IMG/VR virus record: IMGVR_UViG_3300008111_000037
Location: 1-42,769 of that record
Strand: one strand, 5' to 3'
Length of the DNA: 42,769 nt
Source of the DNA: a virus
This document shows positions 32,048-40,393 of this stretch, in pieces. The number at the start of each line of letters is the position of its first letter. Within the stretch, counting starts at the first letter, position 1. Both the position numbers and the translations under genes were made by a program. The notes under the pieces are model-generated. The model worked only from the letters and a program-made list of their open reading frames with translations, did not search any database and was not told where the DNA came from.

Positions 32048-32156
32048 AGCCTTGAAAGATTTTTTTACTTGGCCGTGGAGACGATATCAACAAAATCGTG
32101 CCTGGAAGAAAAGATTAGAAGAACTCAAGAAAAGAGACCCGTTCATTTATAAATGA
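32040..32156 (+). CDS. 38-residue basic/aromatic protein, overlapped at both ends
   Basis: ATG 32040 to TGA 32156 encodes MFKALKDFFTWPWRRYQQNR followed by a Lys/Glu-rich helix that ends DPFIYK. It overlaps the primase stop by eight bases and the carbamoyltransferase start by four. Very short proteins ending in DPFIY occur in cyanophages at similar places. The amphipathic aromatic start could contact membrane or a replication protein. Function unknown. Confidence 0.6.
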   Translation: MFKALKDFFTWPWRRYQQNRAWKKRLEELKKRDPFIYK

Positions 32157-33121
32157 TTACCTGGGGAATCAACGCTCTCAATCATGATGCCAGCATTGCT
32201 GTTGTTAATGACGGCGAACTAAGATTTTGGAAACGCAGTTCTGAATACACCGGCGTCGCTGGAGATCAATATCTGTGTTCTAGAATTTATCATGATGCAC
32301 TTACTGCCAGCAACGGTCACGGCCCGGACGAAATAGTTTGGTACGAACATCCTCTTTGGAAAAAATGTAGACAATTCTATGCTGGTCAGTTTTATGCAGC
32401 CTTTGATTTAAACGATATGCCTAGCAGGTATCTTAAAAAATTAGGTTGGCCTAATTTTAAGATGTCGTACATTAGTCATCATCTAAGTCATGCTGCTGCA
32501 GGTTATTATACATCTCCTTTTAAAGAAGCCTCGGTGGTGGTTTTAGATGCGATCGGTGAATGGGAAAGTATATCAATATGGAAAGCCCAGGACATGAAAC
32601 TCACTAGAGTTTTTAGCAGATCCTATCCAACTAGCCTTGGTATCTTTTATTCAGCATTTACAGATTTAATTGGTCTTAAACCATTAGGCGAAGAACATGT
32701 GCTGCAGAAACTCAGCGAACAGGGCGATCCTTCTAGATATAGAGAACTGGTTAAAAAATATTGGAGGGACGACTTAACTCTTAGGTATAATTTACATAGA
32801 GGTGTTTGGAATTGGTCTGATCTTAATATGGATGATCAAGGTAAAAAAGATCTGGCAGCCGCAGTGCAAGAAGAATTTGAATTACAGGCACAGAAAGTTT
32901 TTAATTGGGCAAAAAAACTTGCACCTAGCGATAATTTAGTCTACATGGGTGGTTGTGCAATGAATAGTAAATTTAACAATCATTTATCAGATCAATACAA
33001 AAAGATTTGGAGTTTGCCTATACCCGGAGATGCCAGTAGTGCTATAGGTGCTGCACTTTATAAACAACAAAAAAGAATTAAGTTGCCTTTCTCTCCAGTA
33101 AGACACATAGGAATTAAATGA
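32153..33121 (+). CDS. Carbamoyltransferase, NodU/CmcH family N-terminal domain
   Basis: This family moves a carbamoyl group from carbamoyl phosphate through carbamoyl-AMP to a hydroxyl of a sugar or other small molecule. The 322-residue protein has WGINALNHDASIAVV, the His motif YISHHLSHAAAGYY (His109, His110, His113), VVVLDAIGEWES (Asp132), and GGCAMNS around 263-269, all from the N-terminal, Kae1/YrdC-like catalytic domain. The usual C-terminal domain of about 200 residues is absent, as in some cyanophage versions. Sitting between primase and helicase with an oxygenase-like gene, it could modify a hydroxylated DNA base or a sugar; both are inference. Confidence 0.85.
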   Translation: MITWGINALNHDASIAVVNDGELRFWKRSSEYTGVAGDQYLCSRIYHDALTASNGHGPDEIVWYEHPLWKKCRQFYAGQFYAAFDLNDMPSRYLKKLGWPNFKMSYISHHLSHAAAGYYTSPFKEASVVVLDAIGEWESISIWKAQDMKLTRVFSRSYPTSLGIFYSAFTDLIGLKPLGEEHVLQKLSEQGDPSRYRELVKKYWRDDLTLRYNLHRGVWNWSDLNMDDQGKKDLAAAVQEEFELQAQKVFNWAKKLAPSDNLVYMGGCAMNSKFNNHLSDQYKKIWSLPIPGDASSAIGAALYKQQKRIKLPFSPVRHIGIK

Positions 33122-33726
33122 CCAAAAACGATTTATATACTTGTGGTAATCAATTTTTATTAGATACCCATTATCAAGAATACGAACAATTAAAACCTTT
33201 CATGATCAAAGATCCAGTGAAAGATTATAGTTTTGAAACTTCTGCTTTTAAGTCATTGCAGTACCCAATATGGCAAGATCCTGTTCTTTCTAAACAGATC
33301 AAACATAGAATCTACGATTCTAAAGACTTAGATGATTCAACTGAATTAACCGATACCATATTTAAAATTGCCAAGTGGACTAGAAAAAAACTTTATGAAA
33401 ACTGCATCTACTACGATATTGAACCTGCTGTAAGTTGGATGATGGATTATCTAGAAGGTGGTTGGCAAAGTGTACATAGTCACGGAAAACGAAGTATCAC
33501 TCAGGTTATCTATACCGAAGCAGTTGCAGAAGATAGTTCCGATGGCAAAGGATTTTTACACGGTGCGTTTTACGCCTTTATGACAGATGGTAATCCTCCT
33601 TGTTATAAGGCTTTACTTCCTACCCCAGGAAAGTGTATAATAGCAAAAGGAGATGTATTTCATGGAGTATATCCGGTGAGAAGTACACCAAGAAAATGCC
33701 TCATTATTGATTACGTTATAACATGA
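33118..33726 (+). CDS. 2OG-Fe(II) oxygenase-like protein
   Basis: The 202-residue protein has a beta-helix pattern late in the chain: GGWQSVHSHGKRSITQVIY (His120 and His122), LHGAFYAFMTDG, PTPGKCIIAKGDVFHGVYPV (His182), then RSTPRKCLIIDYVI (Arg192 and nearby). This fits the order first His, distal His, then Arg of 2-oxoglutarate/Fe(II) oxygenases, although the first motif is His-x-His rather than His-x-Asp. It overlaps the carbamoyltransferase by four bases, suggesting a two-step hydroxylation then carbamoylation. A plain cupin is an alternative. Confidence 0.6.
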   Translation: MTKNDLYTCGNQFLLDTHYQEYEQLKPFMIKDPVKDYSFETSAFKSLQYPIWQDPVLSKQIKHRIYDSKDLDDSTELTDTIFKIAKWTRKKLYENCIYYDIEPAVSWMMDYLEGGWQSVHSHGKRSITQVIYTEAVAEDSSDGKGFLHGAFYAFMTDGNPPCYKALLPTPGKCIIAKGDVFHGVYPVRSTPRKCLIIDYVIT

Positions 33727-35186
33727 TAAAAGACTACGGATACGAAGAACAAAAACTATATCTAGAATTGATGTTGGCAGATGCTGAGGTGTTTGTTCGT
33801 TGTCAAGGCATCTTTGATCATACATTGTTCGATCGCAAACTACAGGACGCCGCAGAATTCATCAACGAATATGCCAAACAGTATTCTGTATTGCCCGACT
33901 ATGAAATGGTCAATGCCACTTGCAAGATACAGTTGAAAAAACCTGATGACGCCAAAGAAGGACATCTTGAATGGCTCATGGATGAATTTGAAAACTTTAC
34001 AAGACACAAAGCATTAGAACGTGCTATCATTGGATCTGCAGATCTTCTAGAAAAGAAAGACTATGGCGCAGTAGAAGTCATGATCAAAGAAGCAGTACAG
34101 ATAGGTCTTGCCAAAGATATGGGTACAGACTATTTTGCAGATCCTCGTTCTAGATTGATGCGTATCAAAGATAAGAATGGGCAGATTAGCACTGGTTGGC
34201 CTAGCCTTGATCGTAGACTGTTTGGTGGCATGAACAGAGGCGAACTGAATATTTTTGCAGGCGGATCGGGAGCAGGTAAATCTTTGTTCTTGGCTAATTT
34301 AGGTGTTAACTGGGCATTGAACGGTCTGAATGTTGTTTATCTAACATTAGAACTTTCTGAAGATCTAGTTTGTATGCGTATGGATGCAATGACTACTGGC
34401 GTACATACCAAAGAGATTTTTAAAGAATTAGATGACGTAGAAATGAAGGTTCGCATCATAGGAAAGAAATCAGGAGCATATCAGGTCAAATATATGCCTT
34501 CTGGTAAAACTGCCAATGACATTCGTGCTTATCTCAAAGAATACGAAATTAAAAATGGACGCAAAGTTGATGTGCTGTTAGTAGATTATCTAGATCTATT
34601 AATGCCAATTTCTAAAAAAATATCTCCTGCAGATTTGTTTATCAAAGACAAATATGTGTCAGAAGAACTGCGTAATCTTGCAGTTGAAAGACAATGTATC
34701 CTAGTTACTGCGGCACAGTTAAATCGCGGCGCAGTAGAAGAAGTAGAATTCGATCACAGTCATATCTCGGGTGGTTTATCAAAGATTCAAACTGCGGATA
34801 ACGTGTTTGGTATCTTTACAAGTCGGGCTATGCGTGAACGTGGTCGTTATCAAATTCAATTGATGAAAACTCGTTCATCTAGTGGTGTGGGACAAAAAGT
34901 AGATCTAGAATTTAATTTAGAAACACTTAAGATCAGCGATCTTCCAGAAGATGAACAAGAAAGTCATAATGGTGCTGGAAGAGGTGCCAGCAGTATTATT
35001 GAGAATATCAAGCGCAAGACAGAAGTACAAAGAGAAGAATCCAATGACAGCAAATCTGGGTGGGAACGTGCTGAGCCCAAAGAAGGATTTAGTCTAGATA
35101 AACCCAAGGTGCGGGCCCAGGTAGAAAGTACAAAGTTACGCGAAATCTTGAATAAGATAGGCACAGATGAAGACTCACCGTTTTGA
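33723..35186 (+). CDS. 41: Replicative DNA helicase gp41-like
   Basis: The 487-residue DnaB-family helicase opens the fork and works with primase gp61. Walker A is GGSGAGKS (residues 180-187); YLTLELSEDLVCMRM carries the catalytic Glu, VLLVDYLDLL is Walker B, and VTAAQLNR, SGGLSKIQTADNVF and MKTRSSSG are later RecA-fold motifs. The N-terminal 120 residues form the helical collar domain. The C-terminus is polar and low in complexity. It overlaps the upstream and downstream genes by 4 and 20 bases. Confidence 0.94.
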   Translation: MIKDYGYEEQKLYLELMLADAEVFVRCQGIFDHTLFDRKLQDAAEFINEYAKQYSVLPDYEMVNATCKIQLKKPDDAKEGHLEWLMDEFENFTRHKALERAIIGSADLLEKKDYGAVEVMIKEAVQIGLAKDMGTDYFADPRSRLMRIKDKNGQISTGWPSLDRRLFGGMNRGELNIFAGGSGAGKSLFLANLGVNWALNGLNVVYLTLELSEDLVCMRMDAMTTGVHTKEIFKELDDVEMKVRIIGKKSGAYQVKYMPSGKTANDIRAYLKEYEIKNGRKVDVLLVDYLDLLMPISKKISPADLFIKDKYVSEELRNLAVERQCILVTAAQLNRGAVEEVEFDHSHISGGLSKIQTADNVFGIFTSRAMRERGRYQIQLMKTRSSSGVGQKVDLEFNLETLKISDLPEDEQESHNGAGRGASSIIENIKRKTEVQREESNDSKSGWERAEPKEGFSLDKPKVRAQVESTKLREILNKIGTDEDSPF

Positions 35187-35406
35187 ACTTTATCATTGGC
35201 ACATACGCAACGGTAAAGATATAATAGAAGTAGACTGGCCTAAAGTGCATAAAACTGTAGGCGTTGATCTAATAAATTGGATCAACAAGCAGCCTAAAGA
35301 AAAATGTCAATTAGTAGTAGATAAACTAAATGACGATTTCAAATTAATGGCTGAATTCTATGACGAGCAAACAGTAATGACCTATCATTTAATGTGGGCT
35401 AAATAA
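35167..35406 (+). CDS. Small protein downstream of gp41, unknown
   Basis: The 79-residue protein starts inside the end of gp41. FELYHWHIRNGKDIIEVDWP, then VGVDLINWINKQPKEK and an acidic helical end, look like an alpha/beta unit. Its overlap with helicase suggests co-expression. No family is recognised. Confidence 0.6.
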   Translation: MKTHRFELYHWHIRNGKDIIEVDWPKVHKTVGVDLINWINKQPKEKCQLVVDKLNDDFKLMAEFYDEQTVMTYHLMWAK

Positions 35407-35409
35407 TGG

Positions 35410-36123
35410 ATGCGTCTACGAGAATTAAATGAACGTGCAGAATTTGTCACAGTTAATAGAACCCTAAATCCAAAGATTTGGAAGGGCGATCAATTAGATC
35501 CCGCTGTTAAATCTAAATTAGTAGAAATTGCTCGTGCCTTTGAAGAATTCGTTGGAATTGATCTAGAGGTAGAAGATTATACTATCACAGGTTCTAATGC
35601 CAACTATACCTGGACACAGTATTCAGATCTTGATCTACATCTTATTGTTCCCGGCACTCCATCAGATGAGCAGCGCGAGTTATTCAATGCTAAAAAAGCC
35701 TTATGGGCAGAACAGCACAATATCACTATCAAAGGTTTACCTGTAGAATGTTATGTTCAAGGGGAAGACGAACCTCATCATTCGACTGGTGTTTATAGTA
35801 TCGCTAAAGATCGATGGTTAACAGAGCCTAAGAAGGTCAAACCCGATATTGACGATGCTTCTGTAGAAGCCAAAAAAGATTCAGTGATGCATGATGTTGA
35901 AATAGCCATGCTCAGTAAAGATCTAAACAAGTTACGCATAGTCAAAGAAAAATTAACCAAGATGCGCAAAGCAGGCTTAGAAAGAGCAGGTGAATGGTCT
36001 GTGGAAAACGTAGTATTCAAGATACTACGAAATCTTGGTATTATAGATCAACTCAGTGAAAAAATAAGAGAGCTCGAAGATCAAGAACTCTCTTTGGAAC
36101 AACAGACCAACGTTATTAATTAA
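35410..36123 (+). CDS. Nucleotidyltransferase-fold protein
   Basis: The 237-residue protein contains a pol-beta-type nucleotidyltransferase motif: ITGSNANYTWTQYSDLDLHL, i.e. Gly-Ser followed by Asp-x-Asp, near residues 60-80, then ECYVQGEDEPHH with a third acidic strand. The C-terminal third is a helical bundle rich in Lys/Glu (IAMLSKDLNKLRIVKEKLTK). Similar proteins occur in T4-like phages of marine bacteria. Transfer of a nucleotide onto RNA, protein or small molecule is possible; the acceptor is unknown. It converges on the Bax-inhibitor gene, overlapping four bases at the stops. Confidence 0.78.
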   Translation: MRLRELNERAEFVTVNRTLNPKIWKGDQLDPAVKSKLVEIARAFEEFVGIDLEVEDYTITGSNANYTWTQYSDLDLHLIVPGTPSDEQRELFNAKKALWAEQHNITIKGLPVECYVQGEDEPHHSTGVYSIAKDRWLTEPKKVKPDIDDASVEAKKDSVMHDVEIAMLSKDLNKLRIVKEKLTKMRKAGLERAGEWSVENVVFKILRNLGIIDQLSEKIRELEDQELSLEQQTNVIN

Positions 36124-36809
36124 TCGTTCTTATTGCCGAACAGTTGCAATAGGCTCAAGAAGATATTAATAAAATCTAGATATAGTGTCAACGCACCTAG
36201 GATTTCTAGATTACCTTCATTTTCCACAGAAACCATTTCACGGATACGTTGCGTATCATATGCAGTTAGGCCTGTGAAAATAACGATAGCCAATGCTGAA
36301 ATAACCATAGCGGCCACACTGCTACCAATAAAGATATTAACGATACTGGCAATGACGATAGCAATCAACCCTACAAATAAAAATGATCCGAGGCTGGTAA
36401 GATCACGTTTAGTAAAGTAGCCGTAAAAACTCATCACACCAAATAGGATTGCACCGCCCATAAATGCCGATACGATACTGCCTATGCTATAGATCACAAA
36501 GATTGTAGAAAAACTTAGGCCCATTAGTGCGGCGAACCCATGTAGTGCCAATGTAGCCATAGGCTTGGTCATTTTATAGATACCAAATCCCAATACAAGA
36601 ATGGCTACTAACGGTGCAAATATCACCACCCATTTCATAGCACCTGTAAAGAAAAATGCCATGGCAGCAGGTGAACTGGCCACTAACAAACTGACAATCA
36701 TAGAAGTAAGAATGGCCAAGCCCATATGACCATATACACGGCCCATGGCAGAATTGATCTGATCAGCAGTCCTATATCCAAAAGGTGCGTCAGCGATAAA
36801 ACTATTCAT
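36120..36809 (-). CDS. Bax inhibitor-1 family (YccA/YbhL-like) membrane protein
   Basis: The 229-residue protein has seven hydrophobic segments and the family signs GLAILTSMIVSLLV, ALHGFAALMGLSFSTIFVIY, SFYGYFTKRDLTSLGSFLF and FTGLTAYDTQRIREM, ending in DFINIFLSLLQLFG. In E. coli YccA binds and restrains the FtsH protease, and YbhL is a related transporter-like protein. A phage copy might protect phage membrane proteins or transcription factors from FtsH; this is inference. A perfect sigma-70 promoter and a Shine-Dalgarno AGGAG lie upstream, implying strong early expression. Confidence 0.93.
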   Translation of the reverse strand: MNSFIADAPFGYRTADQINSAMGRVYGHMGLAILTSMIVSLLVASSPAAMAFFFTGAMKWVVIFAPLVAILVLGFGIYKMTKPMATLALHGFAALMGLSFSTIFVIYSIGSIVSAFMGGAILFGVMSFYGYFTKRDLTSLGSFLFVGLIAIVIASIVNIFIGSSVAAMVISALAIVIFTGLTAYDTQRIREMVSVENEGNLEILGALTLYLDFINIFLSLLQLFGNKND

Positions 36810-36838
36810 AGTAACATCTCCTAGTTAAGATAGTGTTT

Positions 36839-36867
36839 ATTATACACTAATTTATCAGGTATGTCAA
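36839..36867 (-). promoter_or_regulatory. Perfect sigma-70 promoter for the Bax-inhibitor gene
   Basis: On the minus strand: TTGACA (36867-36862), 17 bases, TATAAT (36844-36839). Leader of about 23 bases with AGGAG before ATG 36809. Confidence 0.92.
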
Positions 36868-36870
36868 TGA

Positions 36871-37734
36871 TCAGCGTTCTAATTGGCCTGTTTTGACACC
36901 AACTCGTTTGGCCCAGGGTATGATTGGGCGGAATCGATCTTTGTTTGCTCTATTCTTTTCTAACACAGCCATTTCCAATTCTTTTTCACAGAATTCTTGA
37001 TTGTCTAGCGTACCTTCCATTAAAAAGTTTTTATGGAAACCCTGTGTAAGATCCAATTCTTGATCTGTAACTAGACTTTGAAAAACTTTTTCAGCCAGCA
37101 ATTCGTGATTACGCAAGCAGAGATGATTGTATCTAGCATCTAAACCATGCCAATATCGATTACTCATTTCGCTTTCAGGATCATGGAATTCGTGATATTG
37201 CACATCACTCATTAGACTACCTTTGGCTATTTTTAATTCTTCAAAGTCCATGCCTTGATCTAGGTCCTGATCAAAGCATTTGATAATCAAAGGTTTCTTC
37301 AGTTTTCTGCGCTGTATCTGATAGGCCACATAGGCCAATCTGTTGTTGACATTCATAAGATCTATCATGGGACGCTGGATATAACGTATGTATAGTTCTA
37401 TGGCCTTGGCTTCTTCTTTGGTAACCCAGCGATCCAGATCTATGATGTTGGCATTGGTCATTTCTGGTAGCCTATCTAAAAACCACACACGGCTAGGATG
37501 TGTGAGGCAGATGATCAAATGGTCGTCGGCAGTCATTTCATAATTTAACCATATCTGCAGATGAGTCCATAACCAGTCTTGACTGCTGCCTATGAGACTG
37601 TTGTTGACCAATTGTGATTCCTGTCCAAGATGATTTTTTAATTTTTCATTGACTAATCTAGGCCAAGTTAGGGTATTGTCACCTTTGGGCGGACTTGATG
37701 CGAAACTGTCGCCTATAACGAATAATCTACTCAT
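36871..37734 (-). CDS. SGNH/GDSL-type hydrolase, tandem copy 2
   Basis: The 287-residue protein begins LFVIGDSFASSPP, the GDSx block I of SGNH hydrolases with Ser10 as nucleophile. Block II/III candidates are NNSLIGSSQDWLW and CLTHPSRVWFLD, and ARYNHLCLRNHELLAEKV near the C-terminus supplies the catalytic His. It closely parallels the upstream gene across the whole length, so the pair arose by duplication. Such enzymes remove acyl or acetyl groups, for example from polysaccharides. A role in trimming surface glycans is inferred. One base separates the genes. Confidence 0.72.
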   Translation of the reverse strand: MSRLFVIGDSFASSPPKGDNTLTWPRLVNEKLKNHLGQESQLVNNSLIGSSQDWLWTHLQIWLNYEMTADDHLIICLTHPSRVWFLDRLPEMTNANIIDLDRWVTKEEAKAIELYIRYIQRPMIDLMNVNNRLAYVAYQIQRRKLKKPLIIKCFDQDLDQGMDFEELKIAKGSLMSDVQYHEFHDPESEMSNRYWHGLDARYNHLCLRNHELLAEKVFQSLVTDQELDLTQGFHKNFLMEGTLDNQEFCEKELEMAVLEKNRANKDRFRPIIPWAKRVGVKTGQLER

Positions 37735-37735
37735 A

Positions 37736-38620
37736 TTATTTTAACACCGACCATTTAGGTTTTGTTTTTTGGCTTTGAGCAAGGATCAACTGCATCTTGT
37801 CCCAGTCTAATTCTCTACGACAAAACTCTTCGTCTTTGAGACTGTCTTTTTTCAACAGAGCCTTTTGAAATCCCTGATTGAGATCTATGCCCTGTGCTTG
37901 TGTGAATGCTGCGATGACTTTATCAGCCATTATTTCATGATTAGACATACACAGATGATTATATCTGCAGTCTACGCCTTGGAAATAATTGGTACTGTCT
38001 TCTTCGCCGTCTTCGTATTCTTCTGCCTGTATGTTAAACAGATTGCCTTCTGCCCATACAAGATCATCTATGCCCGCTACTTCTGTGATATCAGTGAAAA
38101 AACAATTCATCATCAGAGGCTTTCTTAGACCTCTTTTCAGCACTTCGTAGGCTAGACTCTTACAGCGATTGGTCTGATGCAGAGTATCTAATTCCGGACG
38201 TTGTATGTGCTGCATAAATCCCTGTATGGCATCAGACTGTTCTTTGCTGACGTACTGTTGGAAATTTATGATATGGTGATTACTGAGATTAGGATGTTCT
38301 TGTATATACCAAAATCTGTTTGGGTGTGTCACTGCTACTATTACATAATCTTCAGGAGTGATCTTGTCTATGGCATTGTTGATGTGCATCCAACAGAAAT
38401 CCTGTGCTACACCGTGTTGGCTATAGTTGATTAGATCTAGATTGGTGTGCAAGGTGCTGAGATGAGCAGCCACTTGATTGATCCAAGTTTGAGTTTTGGG
38501 TTTGGGTTTTCCAGAACTCCATGTATCCCCGGGCGATGCCCAAAGTCCTCGTTGACTGTCTCCTACCACTAACTCGGGCGGTACAGTAAACGAATCTCCA
38601 AATATATAAAGTGTGGTCAT
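37736..38620 (-). CDS. SGNH/GDSL-type hydrolase, tandem copy 1
   Basis: The 294-residue paralog of the next gene starts MTTLYIFGDSFTVPPEL (Ser10 as nucleophile) and has NYSQHGVAQDFCWMHI, AVTHPNRFWYIQE and CRYNHLCMSNHEIMADKV. THPxRxWxxxxxP, QRPxxDxxxxxNR and RYNHLCxxNHExxAxKV are shared with copy 2. It has extra residues near 20-40 with Trp and Pro (PGDTWSSGKPK). It is divergent from the acetyltransferase-like gene at 38698, with a 77-base gap holding that gene's promoter. Confidence 0.72.
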   Translation of the reverse strand: MTTLYIFGDSFTVPPELVVGDSQRGLWASPGDTWSSGKPKPKTQTWINQVAAHLSTLHTNLDLINYSQHGVAQDFCWMHINNAIDKITPEDYVIVAVTHPNRFWYIQEHPNLSNHHIINFQQYVSKEQSDAIQGFMQHIQRPELDTLHQTNRCKSLAYEVLKRGLRKPLMMNCFFTDITEVAGIDDLVWAEGNLFNIQAEEYEDGEEDSTNYFQGVDCRYNHLCMSNHEIMADKVIAAFTQAQGIDLNQGFQKALLKKDSLKDEEFCRRELDWDKMQLILAQSQKTKPKWSVLK

Positions 38621-38659
38621 ATGTATAATTATCTGCGCAGGGATTTGACTAGGTTTTTC

Positions 38660-38689
38660 TTGACAGAAGTTAAATACACATATTATAAT
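38660..38689 (+). promoter_or_regulatory. Sigma-70 promoter for the acetyltransferase-like gene
   Basis: TTGACA (38660-38665), 18 bases, TATAAT (38684-38689). The ATG at 38698 is nine bases past the -10 box, so the leader is about two bases or absent. The spacer also contains TAAATACACATAT, resembling the late boxes. Confidence 0.8.
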
Positions 38690-38697
38690 AACGAATC

Positions 38698-39132
38698 ATG
38701 CTAGAAAAAATCACCGAACTCACTGAAGAACTATTACGCCTACTCAAGGACGATCCAGTGCGTCCTGAAATCCCTGCGGATTTTCGTGTAGACGATCACG
38801 GATCAGTTTTTGTATTAAAGAATGATCAAGGCGAAACCACAGCAGTGACCTGTGTGAAATTTCTAGCAGGCATACCAGAAACTGTGGAAGATCTGCATAC
38901 TCTGGCCAGAGATTCAACTACTGCGGTATTTTACACCATATGGTCATATGCTTCGGGTGCGGGTCGTGACCTCATAGAGCAGGCACAGCAGGATATCAAA
39001 ACCCGTATGCCCGCAGTGAATACTTTTGTTACACTAAGTCCTAAAACTGAGATGGCTCGTAAATTTCACCTGAAAAACGGTGCTGAAGTTTATAGAGAAA
39101 ATCCAGATACAGTCAACTATCTATATCACTGA
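38698..39132 (+). CDS. GNAT acetyltransferase-like protein
   Basis: The 144-residue protein shows a GNAT-like second half: TAVFYTIWSYASGAGRDLIE in the place of the acetyl-CoA loop region, NTFVTLSPKTEMARKFHLKN, then GAEVYRENPDTVNYLYH. The phrase LSPKTEMARKFHLKNGA is common in single-domain GNATs and malonyl-CoA decarboxylase-like proteins. The classic R/Q-x-x-G-x-G/A loop is not exact. It is alone on the plus strand in a minus-strand region and converges with the next gene. Confidence 0.65.
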   Translation: MLEKITELTEELLRLLKDDPVRPEIPADFRVDDHGSVFVLKNDQGETTAVTCVKFLAGIPETVEDLHTLARDSTTAVFYTIWSYASGAGRDLIEQAQQDIKTRMPAVNTFVTLSPKTEMARKFHLKNGAEVYRENPDTVNYLYH

Positions 39133-39332
39133 TAGCCGGGTTTAGAACCCACTTCATATCTAGTGATTTCTGCTACCCATGTATCTCTGCTGCGGTCAGC
39201 CTGAGTCTGTGCAAAGCGTTGCGCTTCTTGATTGGCAGTTTCTTGATCAGTGATCACATAGCCGTCTAGAAACTGCTTTTGTAGGCGTATGTTGGTGCGT
39301 GTGTTACGTGCCATGATTTTCCATGCTTGCAT
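39126..39332 (-). CDS. Small basic protein, unknown
   Basis: A 68-residue minus-strand protein with RNTRTNIRLQKQFLDGYVIT, then helical DQETANQEAQRFAQTQADRS and EITRYEVGSKPGYQ. ATG 39332 has GGGAG eight bases upstream and a CTAAATA late-like box at 39360-39354. Met7 (MARNTRTN) is an alternative start. No function is known. Confidence 0.6.
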   Translation of the reverse strand: MQAWKIMARNTRTNIRLQKQFLDGYVITDQETANQEAQRFAQTQADRSRDTWVAEITRYEVGSKPGYQ

Positions 39333-39372
39333 GATATCACTCCCTGTTTGTAATATTTAGCCCTAGTCCTTT

Positions 39373-39939
39373 TTAAGGAGCCGGGGGCATGCCTCGAACA
39401 GTATAGTTAAAGTTTAAGACTATGCGAGTTTCATGCTGATCAGGAGTGGTAGAACTGTGCATGTGTTCCCCGGGAAAGTCTATCCACGAGTTACGAGTAG
39501 GTGTTTGCCGCAGCCATTCTGTGTAGCGTCTGCTAGGTGAAGTTTCTTCAAAGATCACTGTGTCACCACTAGAGGTCATGGGATACCATATGCCTGCACG
39601 ATGTGGATACTGTTGGTCTTTGTGTGGACTGTGCTGAATCTGATGAGGAGTACGTGTGCTGAGCCCCAGCCTAATGCGTATGACTTCCTGTAGTTCTTGT
39701 CCTGTGCGATCACAGGCAGCAATTAGAATCTGTATGGCGCTTTCTGCCAAAGGACTGGCTGGCTCGTCATTTTTGTACACAAGATGACTGAACGATCCTG
39801 CATATTCGGACAAACTGGCTAGATCGTTGGGGTTAGCAGTATAGGGCAGATAGAACCAGGGTATTTCTTTGCTGGTAAATTTCTGCGACTGATATTCACA
39901 GAGTTGTGGTGATAGTAGATCCGTGACTTGATGTATCAT
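39373..39939 (-). CDS. 2OG-Fe(II) oxygenase-like protein
   Basis: Translation from ATG 39939 gives 188 residues; the GTG just before it is less likely. The dioxygenase core is clear: QIQHSPHKDQQYPHRAGIWY contains His-x-Asp, DTVIFEETS a strand, IDFPGEHMHSSTTPDQ the distal His, and ETRIVLNFNYTV the Arg that binds 2-oxoglutarate. Such phage enzymes hydroxylate proteins, nucleotides or small molecules. AATAAGTA lies four bases upstream, as before the small terminase, so expression is probably late and leaderless. It is the second oxygenase-like gene in the window. Confidence 0.78.
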   Translation of the reverse strand: MIHQVTDLLSPQLCEYQSQKFTSKEIPWFYLPYTANPNDLASLSEYAGSFSHLVYKNDEPASPLAESAIQILIAACDRTGQELQEVIRIRLGLSTRTPHQIQHSPHKDQQYPHRAGIWYPMTSSGDTVIFEETSPSRRYTEWLRQTPTRNSWIDFPGEHMHSSTTPDQHETRIVLNFNYTVRGMPPAP

Positions 39940-39943
39940 CACG

Positions 39944-39951
39944 TACTTATT
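39944..39951 (-). promoter_or_regulatory. Late promoter-like box before the oxygenase gene
   Basis: Minus-strand AATAAGTA then four bases (CGTG) and ATG 39939; the same AAGTA variant and spacing as at 495. It overlaps the stop of the upstream gene. Confidence 0.4.
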
Positions 39952-40381
39952 GTATGGTTAACAGTTGTAATCTACGATCTGGATGCAGCATGGAGCAAAG
40001 GAACTTCTGTATGTGATAGAACCAATTGCCCAACTGTGTGAATCTCGAATCATGGCTGAAGTCAGCCAAGGTATAGTATGTGGAAATACCCAGTGTGGCA
40101 TAGTAGTCCATGGGTATGCCACGGCGCTGTCCATAATCGGGTTGTAGACTGCAGAATATCAGTGTTGAATCTGCAAACTCTCTAAACGGCCCGGGTCTAT
40201 ATACAGAATACAGTCTAAGATATGATTCCGCAAACGAAGGAGTGGGTACAAAATCGGGCCTATCAAAACGCTCTACTAGTATGTCAGTAAGATACTCCAA
40301 CAGCAATTCAGGCGCAGCAAAACCCACTTGCGCACTGTGATCCAGGACCAAGGTCCTAAACTGCTCACGGACCGCGTTCAT
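39947..40381 (-). CDS. Conserved-looking helical protein, unknown
   Basis: The 144-residue protein is mostly helical: FAAPELLLEYLTDILVERFD, then SFAESYLRLYSVYRPGPFRE, DYYATLGISTYYTLADF and a final FYHIQKFLCSMLHPDRRLQL. It has no catalytic motif. TATAAA on the same strand about 13 bases before the ATG is a possible -10 element. The pattern resembles small unknown proteins in cyanophages. Confidence 0.62.
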   Translation of the reverse strand: MNAVREQFRTLVLDHSAQVGFAAPELLLEYLTDILVERFDRPDFVPTPSFAESYLRLYSVYRPGPFREFADSTLIFCSLQPDYGQRRGIPMDYYATLGISTYYTLADFSHDSRFTQLGNWFYHIQKFLCSMLHPDRRLQLLTIQ

Positions 40382-40393
40382 AGTAGAATCAGT

